Assembly: GCA_013697245.1 (NCBI GenBank)
Contig: JACCXH010000044.1
Location: 62,001-126,000, forward strand
Source: Bacteroidota bacterium
GTDB lineage: Bacteria > Bacteroidota > Bacteroidia > B-17B0 > Aurantibacillaceae
Reading direction: 5' to 3'
Length of the DNA stretch: 64,000 bases
The notes under the pieces: generated by a model
Told to the model about the DNA's origin: nothing
Seen by the model: the letters and a program-made list of their open reading frames with translations, nothing else
Database searches by the model: none
Part shown: in pieces, positions 10,501-18,985 of the stretch
Numbering within the stretch: the stretch's first letter is position 1
Layout of the letters: each line of letters begins with the position of its first letter
Program-made: the position numbers and the translations under genes

Positions 10501-11210
10501 ACATTAAAACCAGAGATAACATTGTTAATCGTACCACCGATACCAACAAAACAACCATCAGCAATAACGATACTTCCTGTAATGTTTAAAGCCGGATCAA
10601 CATAAACGATAAATATTGTTGCGCCATCAGTATCTTTTGAAGGTGTTTGCGGCATTACCGGACAACCATTGATACTGTATGTTCCATTACCGGTAATGAT
10701 AGAAGTAATGTTAGCACGGGAAGTCCATGTTCCGCCATATCCCCAGCATTTGTCAGTATGAAAACCAACCTGGCTCATTGCAAATACCTGACTAACTGCG
10801 GAAGGATTTGTTATAGTTGCATTAAAATTACCTGAACCTGTTTGACCCGAACCACCTGCGTATAAAAAAGCTGCTTGAATAATTGCACCTGCAGGTATTC
10901 CTGAAACAACAACCGGACAAGGCTGTGTAGTGCCTGTTCCCGGAGGAACACCACCAAAAACCCTTTTGTGTAACCTTGCTGAAACTTGCGTAAAACCTAA
11001 ACCGCAGGCCGTTTGTGTATAAGTGGTAGCAAGGGATCCGTTACCATTCATAACATTATTGTTAGAGTTTCCTTTTGGTCCACTTGATGTTGGTGGAGCA
11101 ATATAACAAGTTGGACAAGGAGTACCCGGTAATGGATTGTTATATGTTTGTGCTGTTAACGAAACATTTAACAGCAAACAAAACAAAAGAGATTTAATAG
11201 TAGTTTTCAT
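7509..11210 (-). CDS. Giant Ig/PKD-like surface protein with T9SS type B sorting domain
   Basis: This 1233-residue exported protein has a signal peptide MKTTIKSLLFCLLLNVSLTAQ. An N-terminal region of about 290 residues has no repeats and includes GNGTYSINGCPVMPQTP. A string of Ig-like modules follows, including one A-B dyad of the type found five times in the downstream paralogue (about residues 555-722; CQGANLNLISG and NLCQYATANISAL). The last 450 residues are strongly similar to the flanking paralogues and end in a CHU_C domain with FTPNGDGLNDIF, DRWGHSMY and GWDGTVKG. T9SS export and surface anchoring follow from that domain. The ligand is unknown. It has its own terminator and 230-base gaps on both sides, so it is probably transcribed alone. 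Confidence 0.9.
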   Translation of the reverse strand: MKTTIKSLLFCLLLNVSLTAQTYNNPLPGTPCPTCYIAPPTSSGPKGNSNNNVMNGNGSLATTYTQTACGLGFTQVSARLHKRVFGGVPPGTGTTQPCPVVVSGIPAGAIIQAAFLYAGGSGQTGSGNFNATITNPSAVSQVFAMSQVGFHTDKCWGYGGTWTSRANITSIITGNGTYSINGCPVMPQTPSKDTDGATIFIVYVDPALNITGSIVIADGCFVGIGGTINNVISGFNVCGNPTSTSNFMVVGDLQQISAPNIRFNSLVNNATYPIASQKVWDYIQAPGAPAVNGQTTANYGLTSTGDCYAINVCGMYYQTGPCLTVTAASTPSCPTSNATVTVLGGNPAYTYTWTPTAQSTSVATNLLSGTYTVNVADNLGCKTGSAVVSVTTTPLNPITITGGTICTGSAANLTANGAPTYTWAPPATLNTISGPNVTANPMATTIYSVSFTNTAGCVGTQTTQVIVNPTPTIATVSNNGPVCQGSPVTLSVNSSVAGTTTYGWTGPNGYNSSTQNPAIPSPVPNDSGTYSVTVTNTFTNGGVCFSSGSTNMAVVPVSPVVVTPSFTLCQGANLNLISGASGAVSYSWTGPAYNSVLQNPSIPNLMPANSGDYSVTAYFTSPVTTLVCTSNAVTNVSVVPTSPVNVTVPTNLCQYATANISALAPGAISYSWIGPNNFSSNLQATAIPNIQPSGSGTYFSTATFAIGSVSCTITGSNQISVVPVNPVIVTPTISICEPSNAYFNSSSQGAVTFSWSGPATFTANGPSPSIYFATPAATGIYTVYTSYNNGSLICYNNNTVQLTVNPRITFTLDAYRQMCYNSLLNVNGPAGATTYTWTGSTGFSSNSQNLTIPSIQPNQSGTYTLNVQLGPCITSQKIQIEVLTPLAYTLTPPNQTICRGDSVKLIVGSTGGSQNYAYVWTPGVFLGSPTGSVQYGHPIGTTVYNLAGYDIACPNYTVFYTFTVTVGQPPMPDLQLEKDKGCEPLCLFFNTKTQNQAAVTTYDFGGGQIMQADSFYHCLNEPGTYYLKISSLGKNGCRGVYDYPEPIIVWPKPHSDFNWDPDVVTTSNNQVTFNPMYKYGPITSINWMFSGTGINGYDTSNIQHPQRVFENPGKYPVMLIQRTDKGCIDSVVKFIDIIEDFNVFIPNTFTPNGDGLNDIFNIKGLGLKATGYSMELFDRWGHSMYQTKDVTKGWDGTVKGQPAQDGVYIYKIYAVGANGEGKKEYIGHVTLMK

Positions 11211-11389
11211 CCGGGTATAAGTTTAGATAAAGATACCCTTATAGGGAAAGTTTAACAAACTATTCCCTCATTTTAAGATAGCGTTCACGAAGTATGTTAA
11301 GTGCATATTTTATTTTAAACCGTTTTAACTCTAAAAAAAAGCCTGGAAATTACTTTTTAACATTCCAAAAAAGGAGTTTAGGTGAAATC

Positions 11390-11426
11390 AAAAAAAATCC
11401 TTCGCGTTATGACGCGAAGGATTTTT
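11390..11426 (-). terminator. Intrinsic terminator of the glycine-rich surface protein gene
   Basis: A 12-bp stem (AATCCTTCGCGT, 11396-11407, with its complement at 11412-11423) closes a four-base loop and is followed on the minus strand by an uninterrupted T run. It lies just past the stop at 11444. Confidence 0.92.
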
Positions 11427-11443
11427 AATCATTTTTTTAGTAT

Positions 11444-14400
11444 TTATTTCATTAAAGTAACATGTCCGATATATTCTTTACGACCCTCTCCGTTAGCACC
11501 AACTACTCTTATTTTGTAAATATAAACACCATCCTGAGACTGAATTCCTTTTACAGTTCCGTCCCACCCCTTAGTATAATCTTTGCTGAAGAATAAAGAA
11601 TTCCCCCAACGATCAAATAATTCCATACTAAATCCTTCAGGTTTAAATCCTAAACCTTTTATTAAAAACATATCGTTTAATCCATCACCATTTGGTGTAA
11701 ATCCATTTGGAATATACACGTTAAAGTCTTCTATAATTTCAATATTTTTGATCGTAGAATCAACACAAGCATGATCCGTTCTTTGGATCAACATGATGGG
11801 AAATTTACCGGCATTTTCAAAAACACGTTGTGGATTTTGAACATTACTTGTATCAAACCCATTAATGCCGGTCCCTGTAAACATCCAGTTAATGCTGGTT
11901 ATTGGACCATATTTTGCCATTGGGTTAAAAGTTACCTGGTTATTACTGGTTGTTACTACATCCGGGTTCCAATTGAAATCAGAATGTGGTTTTGGCCAAA
12001 CAACAATTGGCATTGGATGATCATAAGTGCCTTTACAGCCATTTTTGCCAACCGAAGTAATTCTTAAATTATAAGTTCCCGGCTCGTTAAGACAGTAGCT
12101 AAAGCTATCTGCCTGCATGATCTTGGTTCCACCAAAATCGTAAGTAGTTATTGCTGCGGTATTTTGGCTTTTTGTATTATAAAATAAACATAACGGTTCG
12201 CAGCCTTGTTGTTTATCTAATTGAAGATCGATAACAGGTGGTTGATTTACTTGTATGGTGAACGTATGGAAAACTGTGTAATTAGGGCAAGCAATATCAT
12301 AACCGCCAAGGTTATAAATTGTTGTTCCAATTGGGTGGCCATATTGTACGCTACCTGTGGGTGATGCCAAGAATACACCAGGAGACCAAACATAAGCATA
12401 GTTCTGACTTCCACCGGTTGAACCTGCAATTAATTCAACGCTATCTCCTCTGCAAATTGTTCTGTTTTGCGGAGTAAGCGTAAATGAAAGCGGCGATAAT
12501 ACATCAATGTCTATTTTTTGAGTTGTAACACATGGCCCTAAAGAAACATTTAAAGTATATGATCCCGATTGGTTAGGTTGAATACCAGCTATAGTAAGGT
12601 TTTGAGAGTTTGAAGTAAATCCTGTAGAACTCGTCCACGAATAACTTGTTGCCCCCGCAGGACCATTTATATTTAATAATGAGTTATAACACATTTGTTT
12701 ATACGGTATCAAGGTAAATGTCAATCTTGGATTAACAATTAATTGAGTTGTATTTGTATTAAAACAAATTAAAGAGCCGTTATTATAAGAGGTTGTAATT
12801 GTATAGATACCGGAAAGACTTGGTGTGCTATAATACAAAGTAGGATTTGCATTTTGTGCATTAAAATTATTTGGACCAGTCCAAGAATAAGTTGCTGCAC
12901 CATTTGAACTTGATGACAATTGCGCGTTTGCAGGCTCGCAGATACTTATTGTAGGTGTTACAACAATTGGATTAACCGGTACCACATTTATTTGGTTAGA
13001 TCCGGTAGTCGTGCAACTTACAGTTCCAATTGCAAAAGTAGCAGTTGAAAAATATACTCCTGAAGAAGCTGGCTGAATGTTACTAATTGAAGTTGCTTGC
13101 AAATTAGATGTAAAGTTATTTGGACCAACCCATGAATACCCAATAGCGCCAGGCGCTAATGCACTAATATTTGCTGTTGTAAATTGACATAAGTTATTTG
13201 GCACAGTAACAGCAACCGGTGAAGTTGGAACAACCGATAAGTTGCTTACGGATGTTGCAGAACAAACTAATGTTGTGGCAGGGCTCGTAAACAGAGCGGT
13301 TAAACTATAATTACCCGAATTAACTGGTGTTACATTAGCAATAAGTGGGCTTTGAGCACTTGAAGTGTAAGTTCCTGGACCAACCCAAGAAAAAGTGGTA
13401 GGTTGTATAGCTATACTCGTATTTAAGGTGAGGTTAGCTCCTGGGCAAAGCGTGTAATTTGCACTTGATGGCAAGGCTGTATTAATAATTACCGCCAATA
13501 AACTTGTATCTTTTTTACAAGTTAATGTTGATGTAAATATTAAAGGCGTATTTGCTGCAGTAGTAAACACTGTGCTTGCCAAACTTTGTGTGTAATTGTA
13601 GACGGCAGTTGCGCTATATGTTCCGGCATTTATTGAGCTAGAATTTACGATGGACGGTGATTGCGTATTTGAAGCAAAACTATTTGGACCTAACCAAGAG
13701 TATAATGCACTTACAGACTGGCCAGCAACAGCAACAGTAGGGTTTATTGGTGTTAATGAAAAGTTTAAAGTTGTGCCCTGGCAAGCTGGTGCATTTACAC
13801 CAAACACCGAAATCGTAGGTGTTTGATTTACCATGACTTGCACTGTACTTGCGCAAGCGCCAACAGTGCCATTTGAGCCCGCATAAACAGTATAAATTCC
13901 ACTAGCTAAAGGGGTTGGGTTGGGAGAAAATAAAAATTGAGTAGTTATTACAGTACCCGGGCCCGGGGTTGATTGAGTCATATAACTGCCAACAGTTGGT
14001 GTTGAAGCTGGGTTAACAGCAACTGCTGTAGAATTTACAACACTATTAAAGCCGCCCGGTCCTGTCCAAGAGAAAGTTAAAACACCTGCTGCGGTTGTTG
14101 TTATTTGAGCTGATAAGCTAAGTGTGTTTAATGCCGGTGCTGAACGCGAACACATTGCATAGCTTTCGATAACAGTTGGGTTTATGCCGGGAAGATAATA
14201 AACAGTTACACTTCCATTTCCATTTTGCGCTGCCGGTGAACATAATGAACCAGCCGGATAAAAACTTGATCCGCCGCCGCCGCCGCCGCCGCCGTTTGCA
14301 CCGGTGCAACAACCGTCATTTCCGCCGCCGCCGCCGCCATAATAACCGCCGCCTCCGCCGCCGCCGGATGCAGTTTGCCATGGACCACCTTGTCCGCCAA

Positions 14401-15010
14401 CGCCTAGTGTTCCGGGAGAACCACCAGGAGGGGTTGCTGCCCAAGGTATTCCGGCAGTACCACCAGCAATTTGTGTTCCGCCACCGCCACCAGAACCATA
14501 AGTATTACATCCTGCCAAGCCGTTATTACAATTTGCCGCGCCACCGCATGCTGAACTTGAACCGCCTCCAGCACCACCGCCACCTCCGGCTACTAATATT
14601 CTATTAGCTAAAGCAAAAGGTGCAACTCTAACATCTGAAGCACCTCCACCACCAAATGAACTATATATTGCATTGCCAGTTGAAGCCTGGCCAGTACCGC
14701 CTCCATTAAAACCTCCAGAAGCAGCACCTTGAGTTCCAGCACCGCCTACCATAATTTGAAATACTTGACCGGGTGTTACCGCGTAAGTTGCTTGTATTGC
14801 AGCTCCTAAACCGCCGCCGCCGCCGCCTTTTGCACCTCTAACAACAAATGTAACAGTAGATACACATAAAGTACTTGGAACTGTAAATGTTTGAACCGCA
14901 CCGGTAAAGGCGAAATTTACAGACGAGGCACCTGGGGTAATCGGTGATAAACTCTGTCCACGAACACTGGCAAATGCTAATAGTATTAAAGATATGATAA
15001 AATTTTTCAT
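11444..15010 (-). CDS. Glycine-rich plus Ig-like surface protein with T9SS type B sorting domain
   Basis: The start is placed at the ATG at 15010, which gives 1188 residues and a clean signal peptide (MKNFIISLILLAFASVRGQ). The longer frame to 15064 adds a Lys/Arg-rich extension that would spoil it. Residues about 47-270 form a glycine-rich domain resembling PF12810, with TFTVPSTLCVSTVTFVVRGA, TPGQVFQIMVGGAG, GGGGASDVR and NRILVAGGGGGAGGG. Ig-like modules follow, including one A-B dyad (about 517-680), then the 450-residue C-terminal part shared with its two downstream paralogues, ending in CHU_C with FTPNGDGLNDMF and GWDGTVKG. It is probably a T9SS-exported surface protein. The glycine runs are encoded by GC-rich codon runs unlike the rest of the window. 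Confidence 0.9.
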   Translation of the reverse strand: MKNFIISLILLAFASVRGQSLSPITPGASSVNFAFTGAVQTFTVPSTLCVSTVTFVVRGAKGGGGGGLGAAIQATYAVTPGQVFQIMVGGAGTQGAASGGFNGGGTGQASTGNAIYSSFGGGGASDVRVAPFALANRILVAGGGGGAGGGSSSACGGAANCNNGLAGCNTYGSGGGGGTQIAGGTAGIPWAATPPGGSPGTLGVGGQGGPWQTASGGGGGGGYYGGGGGGNDGCCTGANGGGGGGGGSSFYPAGSLCSPAAQNGNGSVTVYYLPGINPTVIESYAMCSRSAPALNTLSLSAQITTTAAGVLTFSWTGPGGFNSVVNSTAVAVNPASTPTVGSYMTQSTPGPGTVITTQFLFSPNPTPLASGIYTVYAGSNGTVGACASTVQVMVNQTPTISVFGVNAPACQGTTLNFSLTPINPTVAVAGQSVSALYSWLGPNSFASNTQSPSIVNSSSINAGTYSATAVYNYTQSLASTVFTTAANTPLIFTSTLTCKKDTSLLAVIINTALPSSANYTLCPGANLTLNTSIAIQPTTFSWVGPGTYTSSAQSPLIANVTPVNSGNYSLTALFTSPATTLVCSATSVSNLSVVPTSPVAVTVPNNLCQFTTANISALAPGAIGYSWVGPNNFTSNLQATSISNIQPASSGVYFSTATFAIGTVSCTTTGSNQINVVPVNPIVVTPTISICEPANAQLSSSSNGAATYSWTGPNNFNAQNANPTLYYSTPSLSGIYTITTSYNNGSLICFNTNTTQLIVNPRLTFTLIPYKQMCYNSLLNINGPAGATSYSWTSSTGFTSNSQNLTIAGIQPNQSGSYTLNVSLGPCVTTQKIDIDVLSPLSFTLTPQNRTICRGDSVELIAGSTGGSQNYAYVWSPGVFLASPTGSVQYGHPIGTTIYNLGGYDIACPNYTVFHTFTIQVNQPPVIDLQLDKQQGCEPLCLFYNTKSQNTAAITTYDFGGTKIMQADSFSYCLNEPGTYNLRITSVGKNGCKGTYDHPMPIVVWPKPHSDFNWNPDVVTTSNNQVTFNPMAKYGPITSINWMFTGTGINGFDTSNVQNPQRVFENAGKFPIMLIQRTDHACVDSTIKNIEIIEDFNVYIPNGFTPNGDGLNDMFLIKGLGFKPEGFSMELFDRWGNSLFFSKDYTKGWDGTVKGIQSQDGVYIYKIRVVGANGEGRKEYIGHVTLMK
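14271..14338 (-). repeat. In-frame CCG/GGC trinucleotide runs coding polyglycine
   Basis: On the plus strand there are eight perfect CCG units at 14271-14294 and a second run at 14322-14338, with shorter runs near 14350-14366 and 14812-14826. Read on the minus strand they code glycine, so unit changes keep the frame. They are a GC-rich island in an AT-rich window. Confidence 0.85.
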
Positions 15011-15245
15011 AAAATTTCTTTCAACGAATTTACATTTAAGTTTTCTGGTTTTCGTTTTTTTCACTCATTTAAAGTGGATATTGAATAACTAAAAAGCCAT
15101 TTTTAGGGGGTAAGAGGTGCTTTAATCGGTTAAAATACACTTTCGCTCATTTTTATTTTTTTAATCGTAATTTTTCTGGAAAATATCCTCAAGCTCACTT
15201 CAAACTATGTAATTAAAATTTACACAACTTATGCTTTTTATTTTA

Positions 15246-15851
15246 TCACTTTTGATACCGATAATGGCCAATAATTTTATAATCAAACAGCATATCTTCA
15301 ATCGTATTGCCTCCGCCAATATTATGAGCTATCATGTAACGCTTGCCATCAGCCGAAAGCTGGTCTGTTACAATGCCAATATGGGTAATGCCACTTACTA
15401 CGTTTTTATTTTGAAGGTTCCAGGTAACAAGGTCGCCGGGTTTATAGTCCTCAGCTTTATTGGTTATTGCTAATTCAGCCTTTTTATTTTTAAAATAGGT
15501 CATCAAATTTGGCACTCTTCTATGATCAATATTGGTATCGGGGGCTTTTAACTTCCATAATTTGGGATAGTCTTTAAAATACTTTACCATGTCTTCATGT
15601 ATTTCTTTTTGAAGATCGATCCCCAAGCCTCTATATGCTCTGATTATCAGATCGGTACAAACGCCTGTATTTGACGGCACATCACCATTTGGATATTTTA
15701 TTTGAATATACGCAGGCTCATAGCTTACCTTAATTTTAGTTTGATTAACCGCCTGAACAACCAGCTTTTGAAAAAAAGAAGAATCCTGTTTAAACGAAAA
15801 AATAGCAAAAATCAGTAAAAAAATAGCAATTTTATACGGTTTGATCTTCAT
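15246..15851 (-). CDS. DUF1287 domain protein, exported
   Basis: This 201-residue protein belongs to the DUF1287 family (PF06940). Visible signatures are GDVPSNTGVCTDLIIRAYRGLGIDLQ (Cys and Asp conserved), NIDHRRVPNLMTYF, a DLVTWNL segment and a C-terminal THIGIV/MIAHNIGGG pair. The spaced Cys, His and His resemble the NlpC/P60-like papain fold, so a peptidase or amidase role in the envelope is plausible but unproven. An N-terminal hydrophobic stretch (residues 8-20) suggests export. A TAnnTTTG-type octamer lies at 15886-15893 on the minus strand, 34 bases ahead of the ATG. The gene is divergent from rfbA. Confidence 0.85.
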   Translation of the reverse strand: MKIKPYKIAIFLLIFAIFSFKQDSSFFQKLVVQAVNQTKIKVSYEPAYIQIKYPNGDVPSNTGVCTDLIIRAYRGLGIDLQKEIHEDMVKYFKDYPKLWKLKAPDTNIDHRRVPNLMTYFKNKKAELAITNKAEDYKPGDLVTWNLQNKNVVSGITHIGIVTDQLSADGKRYMIAHNIGGGNTIEDMLFDYKIIGHYRYQK

Positions 15852-15885
15852 TTCAGCATGAAAATAGCCATTTTTATTCAGAAGT

Positions 15886-15893
15886 CAAATTTA
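15886..15893 (-). promoter_or_regulatory. Putative -7 element for the DUF1287 gene
   Basis: The minus strand reads TAAATTTG, a perfect match to the Bacteroidota TAnnTTTG -7 consensus, about 35 bases before the ATG. No clear -33 TTG lies 17-23 bases upstream, and the DNA is very AT-rich, so chance is possible. Confidence 0.35.
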
Positions 15894-15936
15894 AATTTAT
15901 CAGAAAATTTTAAACCTTATGATTTTAAAAAATTTG

Positions 15937-15944
15937 TACCTTTC
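15937..15944 (+). promoter_or_regulatory. Putative -7 element for the rfbA operon
   Basis: TACCTTTC follows TTTG and matches TAnnTTTG except for the last base. It sits 20 bases before the rfbA ATG at 15965, a usual distance in this phylum. Confidence 0.35.
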
Positions 15945-15964
15945 CAAACCACAAATTTAAAACT

Positions 15965-16831
15965 ATGAAGGGAATTATTTTAGCAGGAGGCTCAGGCACA
16001 CGTTTACACCCACTTACTTTAGCAATGAGTAAACAAATGATGCCTATTTATGATAAACCAATGATCTATTACCCATTATCCGTTTTAATGATGGCCGGTA
16101 TTAATGAGATCTTGATAATTTCTACCCCACACGATCTTCCAAACTTTGAAAGACTTTTAGGGACGGGCGAAAGTATAGGCTGTAAATTTTCATACGTGGT
16201 ACAGGAAGTGCCAAATGGTTTAGCCCAGGCTTTTGTTTTAGGCGAAAAATTTATTGGAAAAGAAAAAGTAGCTTTAATTTTAGGCGATAATATTTTTTAT
16301 GGGGTTGGCTTAGGCGGTAGTCTGCGCCAAATCAATGATCCAGAAGGTGGGGTTGTTTTTGCATACCATGTTAGCGACCCTGAACGTTATGGGGTTGTTG
16401 AGTTTGATAAAAATCATAAAGCTATTTCAATCGAAGAAAAACCAAAAGAACCAAAATCAAATTATGCTGTGCCGGGTTTATATTTTTATGATAATACTGT
16501 CGTGCAAATTGCAAAAGATCTTAAGCCTAGTCCACGTGGCGAATATGAAATTACAGATGTAAATAAAGAGTATTTAAAACAGGGTAAATTAAAAGTTTCT
16601 ATCATGGATCGTGGTACTGCGTGGTTGGATACAGGGACTTTTCAATCTTTAATGCAGGCAGGCCAATTTGTGCAGGTAATCGAAGAGCGTCAGGGTTTAA
16701 AAATTGGTTGTATTGAAGAGGTTGCTTTTAAGATGGGTTATATCAACAAAGAACAATTAATAAAAGTGGCTACACCTTTAACTAAAAGTGGTTATGGCAC
16801 TTATTTATTAGATATTGCCAAAAACTCTTAA
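15965..16831 (+). CDS. rfbA: Glucose-1-phosphate thymidylyltransferase
   Basis: RfbA (RmlA) joins glucose-1-phosphate and dTTP to make dTDP-glucose, the first step to dTDP-rhamnose and related deoxysugars for cell-surface polysaccharides. The 288 residues match the family length. The nucleotide-binding [11 protein letters not shown], the [18 protein letters not shown] segment, the EEKP motif and [11 protein letters not shown] are all present. No rfbBCD genes are adjacent; instead the gene is followed after nine bases by a polyprenyl synthase and then a thioesterase, with which it probably forms a transcription unit. The enzyme is cytosolic. Confidence 0.97.
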   Translation: MKGIILAGGSGTRLHPLTLAMSKQMMPIYDKPMIYYPLSVLMMAGINEILIISTPHDLPNFERLLGTGESIGCKFSYVVQEVPNGLAQAFVLGEKFIGKEKVALILGDNIFYGVGLGGSLRQINDPEGGVVFAYHVSDPERYGVVEFDKNHKAISIEEKPKEPKSNYAVPGLYFYDNTVVQIAKDLKPSPRGEYEITDVNKEYLKQGKLKVSIMDRGTAWLDTGTFQSLMQAGQFVQVIEERQGLKIGCIEEVAFKMGYINKEQLIKVATPLTKSGYGTYLLDIAKNS

Positions 16832-16840
16832 TTTTTTTTC

Positions 16841-17821
16841 GTGAACAATTATCAATCATTCCTCGATCTTTTTTTAAAACATTTAGAAGAATACCGCTCA
16901 CATTTAAATTCTAAATCGCCCAAAGAACTTTACGAACCAGAGAATTATATTTTATCGCTTGGCGGAAAGAGATTGCGCCCTCTATTAGCTTTAATTGCTT
17001 GCGACCTTTTTGATAAAGACCCAAAATTGGCGCTTAACTCAGCGCTTTCGGTAGAACTCTTTCATAATTTTTCACTCATTCACGATGACATTTTAGATGC
17101 TGCACCATTGCGCAGAAATAAAGAGACTGTGCATGAAAAATGGAATACCAATATTGCTATTTTAAGTGGCGATGTGATGCTGGTAAAAGCAAAACAGGTT
17201 TTAGAACATTACGATTTTAAAGAGTTTAAAAAACTAAATATTCTTATAAATAAAACCGCCATCGAAGTCTGCGAAGGCCAACAACACGACATGAATTTTG
17301 AGAGCATGGATAATGTTCATGTAACTAATTACATTGATATGATCACCAACAAAACGGCTGTGTTATTGGGTTGCAGCTTAAAAATGGGTGCCATTAACGC
17401 CAATGCAAAAGAGGAAGATCAAACTAATTTATATGCGTTTGGAAAACATCTAGGTGTTGCTTTTCAATTAATGGATGATCTTTTAGACGCTTTTGCAACA
17501 GATCAAAAAAAATTCGGTAAACAAATTGGCGGGGATATTATGGCAAACAAAAAAACATTTTTATTTTTAAAGGCACAAGAATTAGCATCAGAAAAACAAA
17601 ATAAAGAGTTGTTGAAACTGATGAAAACAAAAGACCCTCAAAAAAAAGTAGAAGGTGTTTTAACTATTTACGATACCTTGAACATAAAAAAAATATGCCA
17701 ACAAGAAGCAGATGTGCACACCTTACAGGCCATAGATTTTTTAAATAAAGTAAATGGCAACGCTTCTAAAAAAGAAAATTTAAAAAAATACGCTAAAGAA
17801 CTTTTAAATCGACAGGCTTAA
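16841..17821 (+). CDS. Polyprenyl diphosphate synthase
   Basis: This 326-residue trans-isoprenyl diphosphate synthase condenses isopentenyl diphosphate onto an allylic primer in the cytosol. The first Asp-rich motif is LIHDDILDAAPLRR (DDxxD) and the second is FQLMDDLLDAF; GGKRLRPLL lies near the N-terminus. A Phe sits five residues before the first DDxxD, a position where aromatic residues limit the product to about C15-C20. That is an inference from family rules; a longer quinone side-chain product is less likely but not excluded. The start is a GTG nine bases after the rfbA stop. The gene overlaps the thioesterase gene by one base (TAATG), which suggests translational coupling. Confidence 0.93.
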   Translation: MNNYQSFLDLFLKHLEEYRSHLNSKSPKELYEPENYILSLGGKRLRPLLALIACDLFDKDPKLALNSALSVELFHNFSLIHDDILDAAPLRRNKETVHEKWNTNIAILSGDVMLVKAKQVLEHYDFKEFKKLNILINKTAIEVCEGQQHDMNFESMDNVHVTNYIDMITNKTAVLLGCSLKMGAINANAKEEDQTNLYAFGKHLGVAFQLMDDLLDAFATDQKKFGKQIGGDIMANKKTFLFLKAQELASEKQNKELLKLMKTKDPQKKVEGVLTIYDTLNIKKICQQEADVHTLQAIDFLNKVNGNASKKENLKKYAKELLNRQA

Positions 17822-18243
17822 TGACTTACCGGGACTATAAACACATTATACCGATTCAATTGCGCTTTAACGATGTAGATAGGTTAAACCACGTAAACAA
17901 TGCCTGTTATTTAAGTTTTTTTGAATTAGGGCGTGTAAAATATTTTAACCAGGTATTAAACAAAAATATTAATTGGAACGAGAAAGGTTTTATAACTGCC
18001 AGAACAGAGATAGACCATCTTACACCGCTTTATTTGTTGGACGAGGTATATTGTTGCACCAAAATAATTAAGCTTGGCACAAAAAGCATGACCATAAAAA
18101 ATGTGATCCTTAAAAAGGTTGACGGTAATTTAATTGAAGCAGCAAGCGGCATTGGCATTTTAGTAGCCATGGATTATTTAAAAAAGATAAGCATTGAAAT
18201 ACCCACCGATTGGCGAAAACTAATAGAAGATTTCGAGAAATGA
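17821..18243 (+). CDS. Hotdog-fold acyl-CoA thioesterase (4HBT/YbgC type)
   Basis: This 140-residue cytosolic protein has the 4-hydroxybenzoyl-CoA thioesterase pattern near the N-terminus: LRFNDVDRLNHVNNACYLSFFELGR, with the catalytic Asp of DVDRLNHVN visible. The length is typical for single hotdog enzymes. Its start shares one base with the stop of the polyprenyl synthase. Homologues hydrolyse acyl-CoAs such as DHNA-CoA or short fatty acyl-CoAs. The position after a prenyl synthase hints at quinone or isoprenoid metabolism, but the substrate cannot be read from sequence. Confidence 0.9.
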   Translation: MTYRDYKHIIPIQLRFNDVDRLNHVNNACYLSFFELGRVKYFNQVLNKNINWNEKGFITARTEIDHLTPLYLLDEVYCCTKIIKLGTKSMTIKNVILKKVDGNLIEAASGIGILVAMDYLKKISIEIPTDWRKLIEDFEK

Positions 18244-18254
18244 TCTCGCGCCAA

Positions 18255-18310
18255 CCTAAACCGTAAACCTACGCAGTGTCCCTTGGTGGAGGTTGCCCGA
18301 AGGGAAAGAG
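18255..18310. repeat. Hairpin-containing intergenic sequence of repeat-like character
   Basis: The 70 bases between the convergent thioesterase gene and the type A T9SS gene include a GC-richer stretch with CCCTT pairing to AAGGG across GGTGGAGGTTGCCCG. There is no T run on either strand, so it is a poor intrinsic terminator. The base composition differs from its surroundings. It may be one copy of a dispersed repeat. Confidence 0.3.
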
Positions 18311-18313
18311 GAA

Positions 18314-18922
18314 TTACTTCGCAATCACAAACCTTTTACCAACAGTGGTTGAGTTTTTCAAAACCTCGCTTTTTAAATTTAAAAGATAAACCCCATTCGG
18401 CAACTGATCTGTATTTATAGAAGCATTTCTGTTTTTTAAACTAATTTCTTGCTCTCGAATTAACTGCCCAAGATTATTAAAGATTTCTACTTTTGTAAAC
18501 TCTGTTTCAAGATCAAAACTGATGTTTAAAATATCATTTGCTGGGTTTGGGTATACAAAAAAATGAACAGAGGTCTCTTCGTTGCTTATTATACTTGTTG
18601 TGACAGGGTAATAAAGTGAGCAAGCTACAAATGCTCCACAAGTCGAATTGCCTAGAAAATCAATTATTACAGTATACGTCCCGTTACATACATTCGATAA
18701 ATTTGATGCGCCCCAAAGAATAGTTGTTCCTGAAGAAATAGATTGAATTCCAACTTGCACGGGAGGAAATGATGGACATGAGTAACCATTAATTGTAAAA
18801 GAAATTGTACTGTTGCAGCAAGTAGTACATGTATTATTAACTTGAACTGTACTTGTAATATATGGCTGAGCAATAGCGAAGCTAAATATTGAAACAAAAT
18901 AAATAATTAAAATATTTTTCAT
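18314..18922 (-). CDS. Secreted protein with T9SS type A sorting domain
   Basis: The ATG at 18922 gives 202 residues and a signal peptide MKNILIIYFVSIFSFAIAQ; the longer frame uses a TTG five codons upstream. The mature N-terminal half (about 20-120) is Cys-rich (CTTCCNSTISF, YSCPSFPPV, CNGTY) and resembles a small beta-sandwich. The C-terminal 80 residues form a Por-secretion (type A) sorting domain: FVYPNPANDILNISF, VEIFNNLGQLI, LPNGVYLLNL and a final KRFVIAK. It should be exported by the T9SS and the C-terminal domain cleaved. No function can be assigned to the passenger part. Confidence 0.85.
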   Translation of the reverse strand: MKNILIIYFVSIFSFAIAQPYITSTVQVNNTCTTCCNSTISFTINGYSCPSFPPVQVGIQSISSGTTILWGASNLSNVCNGTYTVIIDFLGNSTCGAFVACSLYYPVTTSIISNEETSVHFFVYPNPANDILNISFDLETEFTKVEIFNNLGQLIREQEISLKNRNASINTDQLPNGVYLLNLKSEVLKNSTTVGKRFVIAK

Positions 18923-18985
18923 AACTATCTTAAACAAGTATTATGCCAATTATCTTATACTATTTAGGTCTTCTCATCTCTGAAA

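Noticed and set aside
14176-14607. Arg/His-rich open frame opposite the glycine-rich gene, plus an Ala-rich one at 14206-14400
   Set aside because: They are frame shadows of CCG/GGC runs; the signal peptide, domain and export signal are all in the minus-strand frame of the surface protein.
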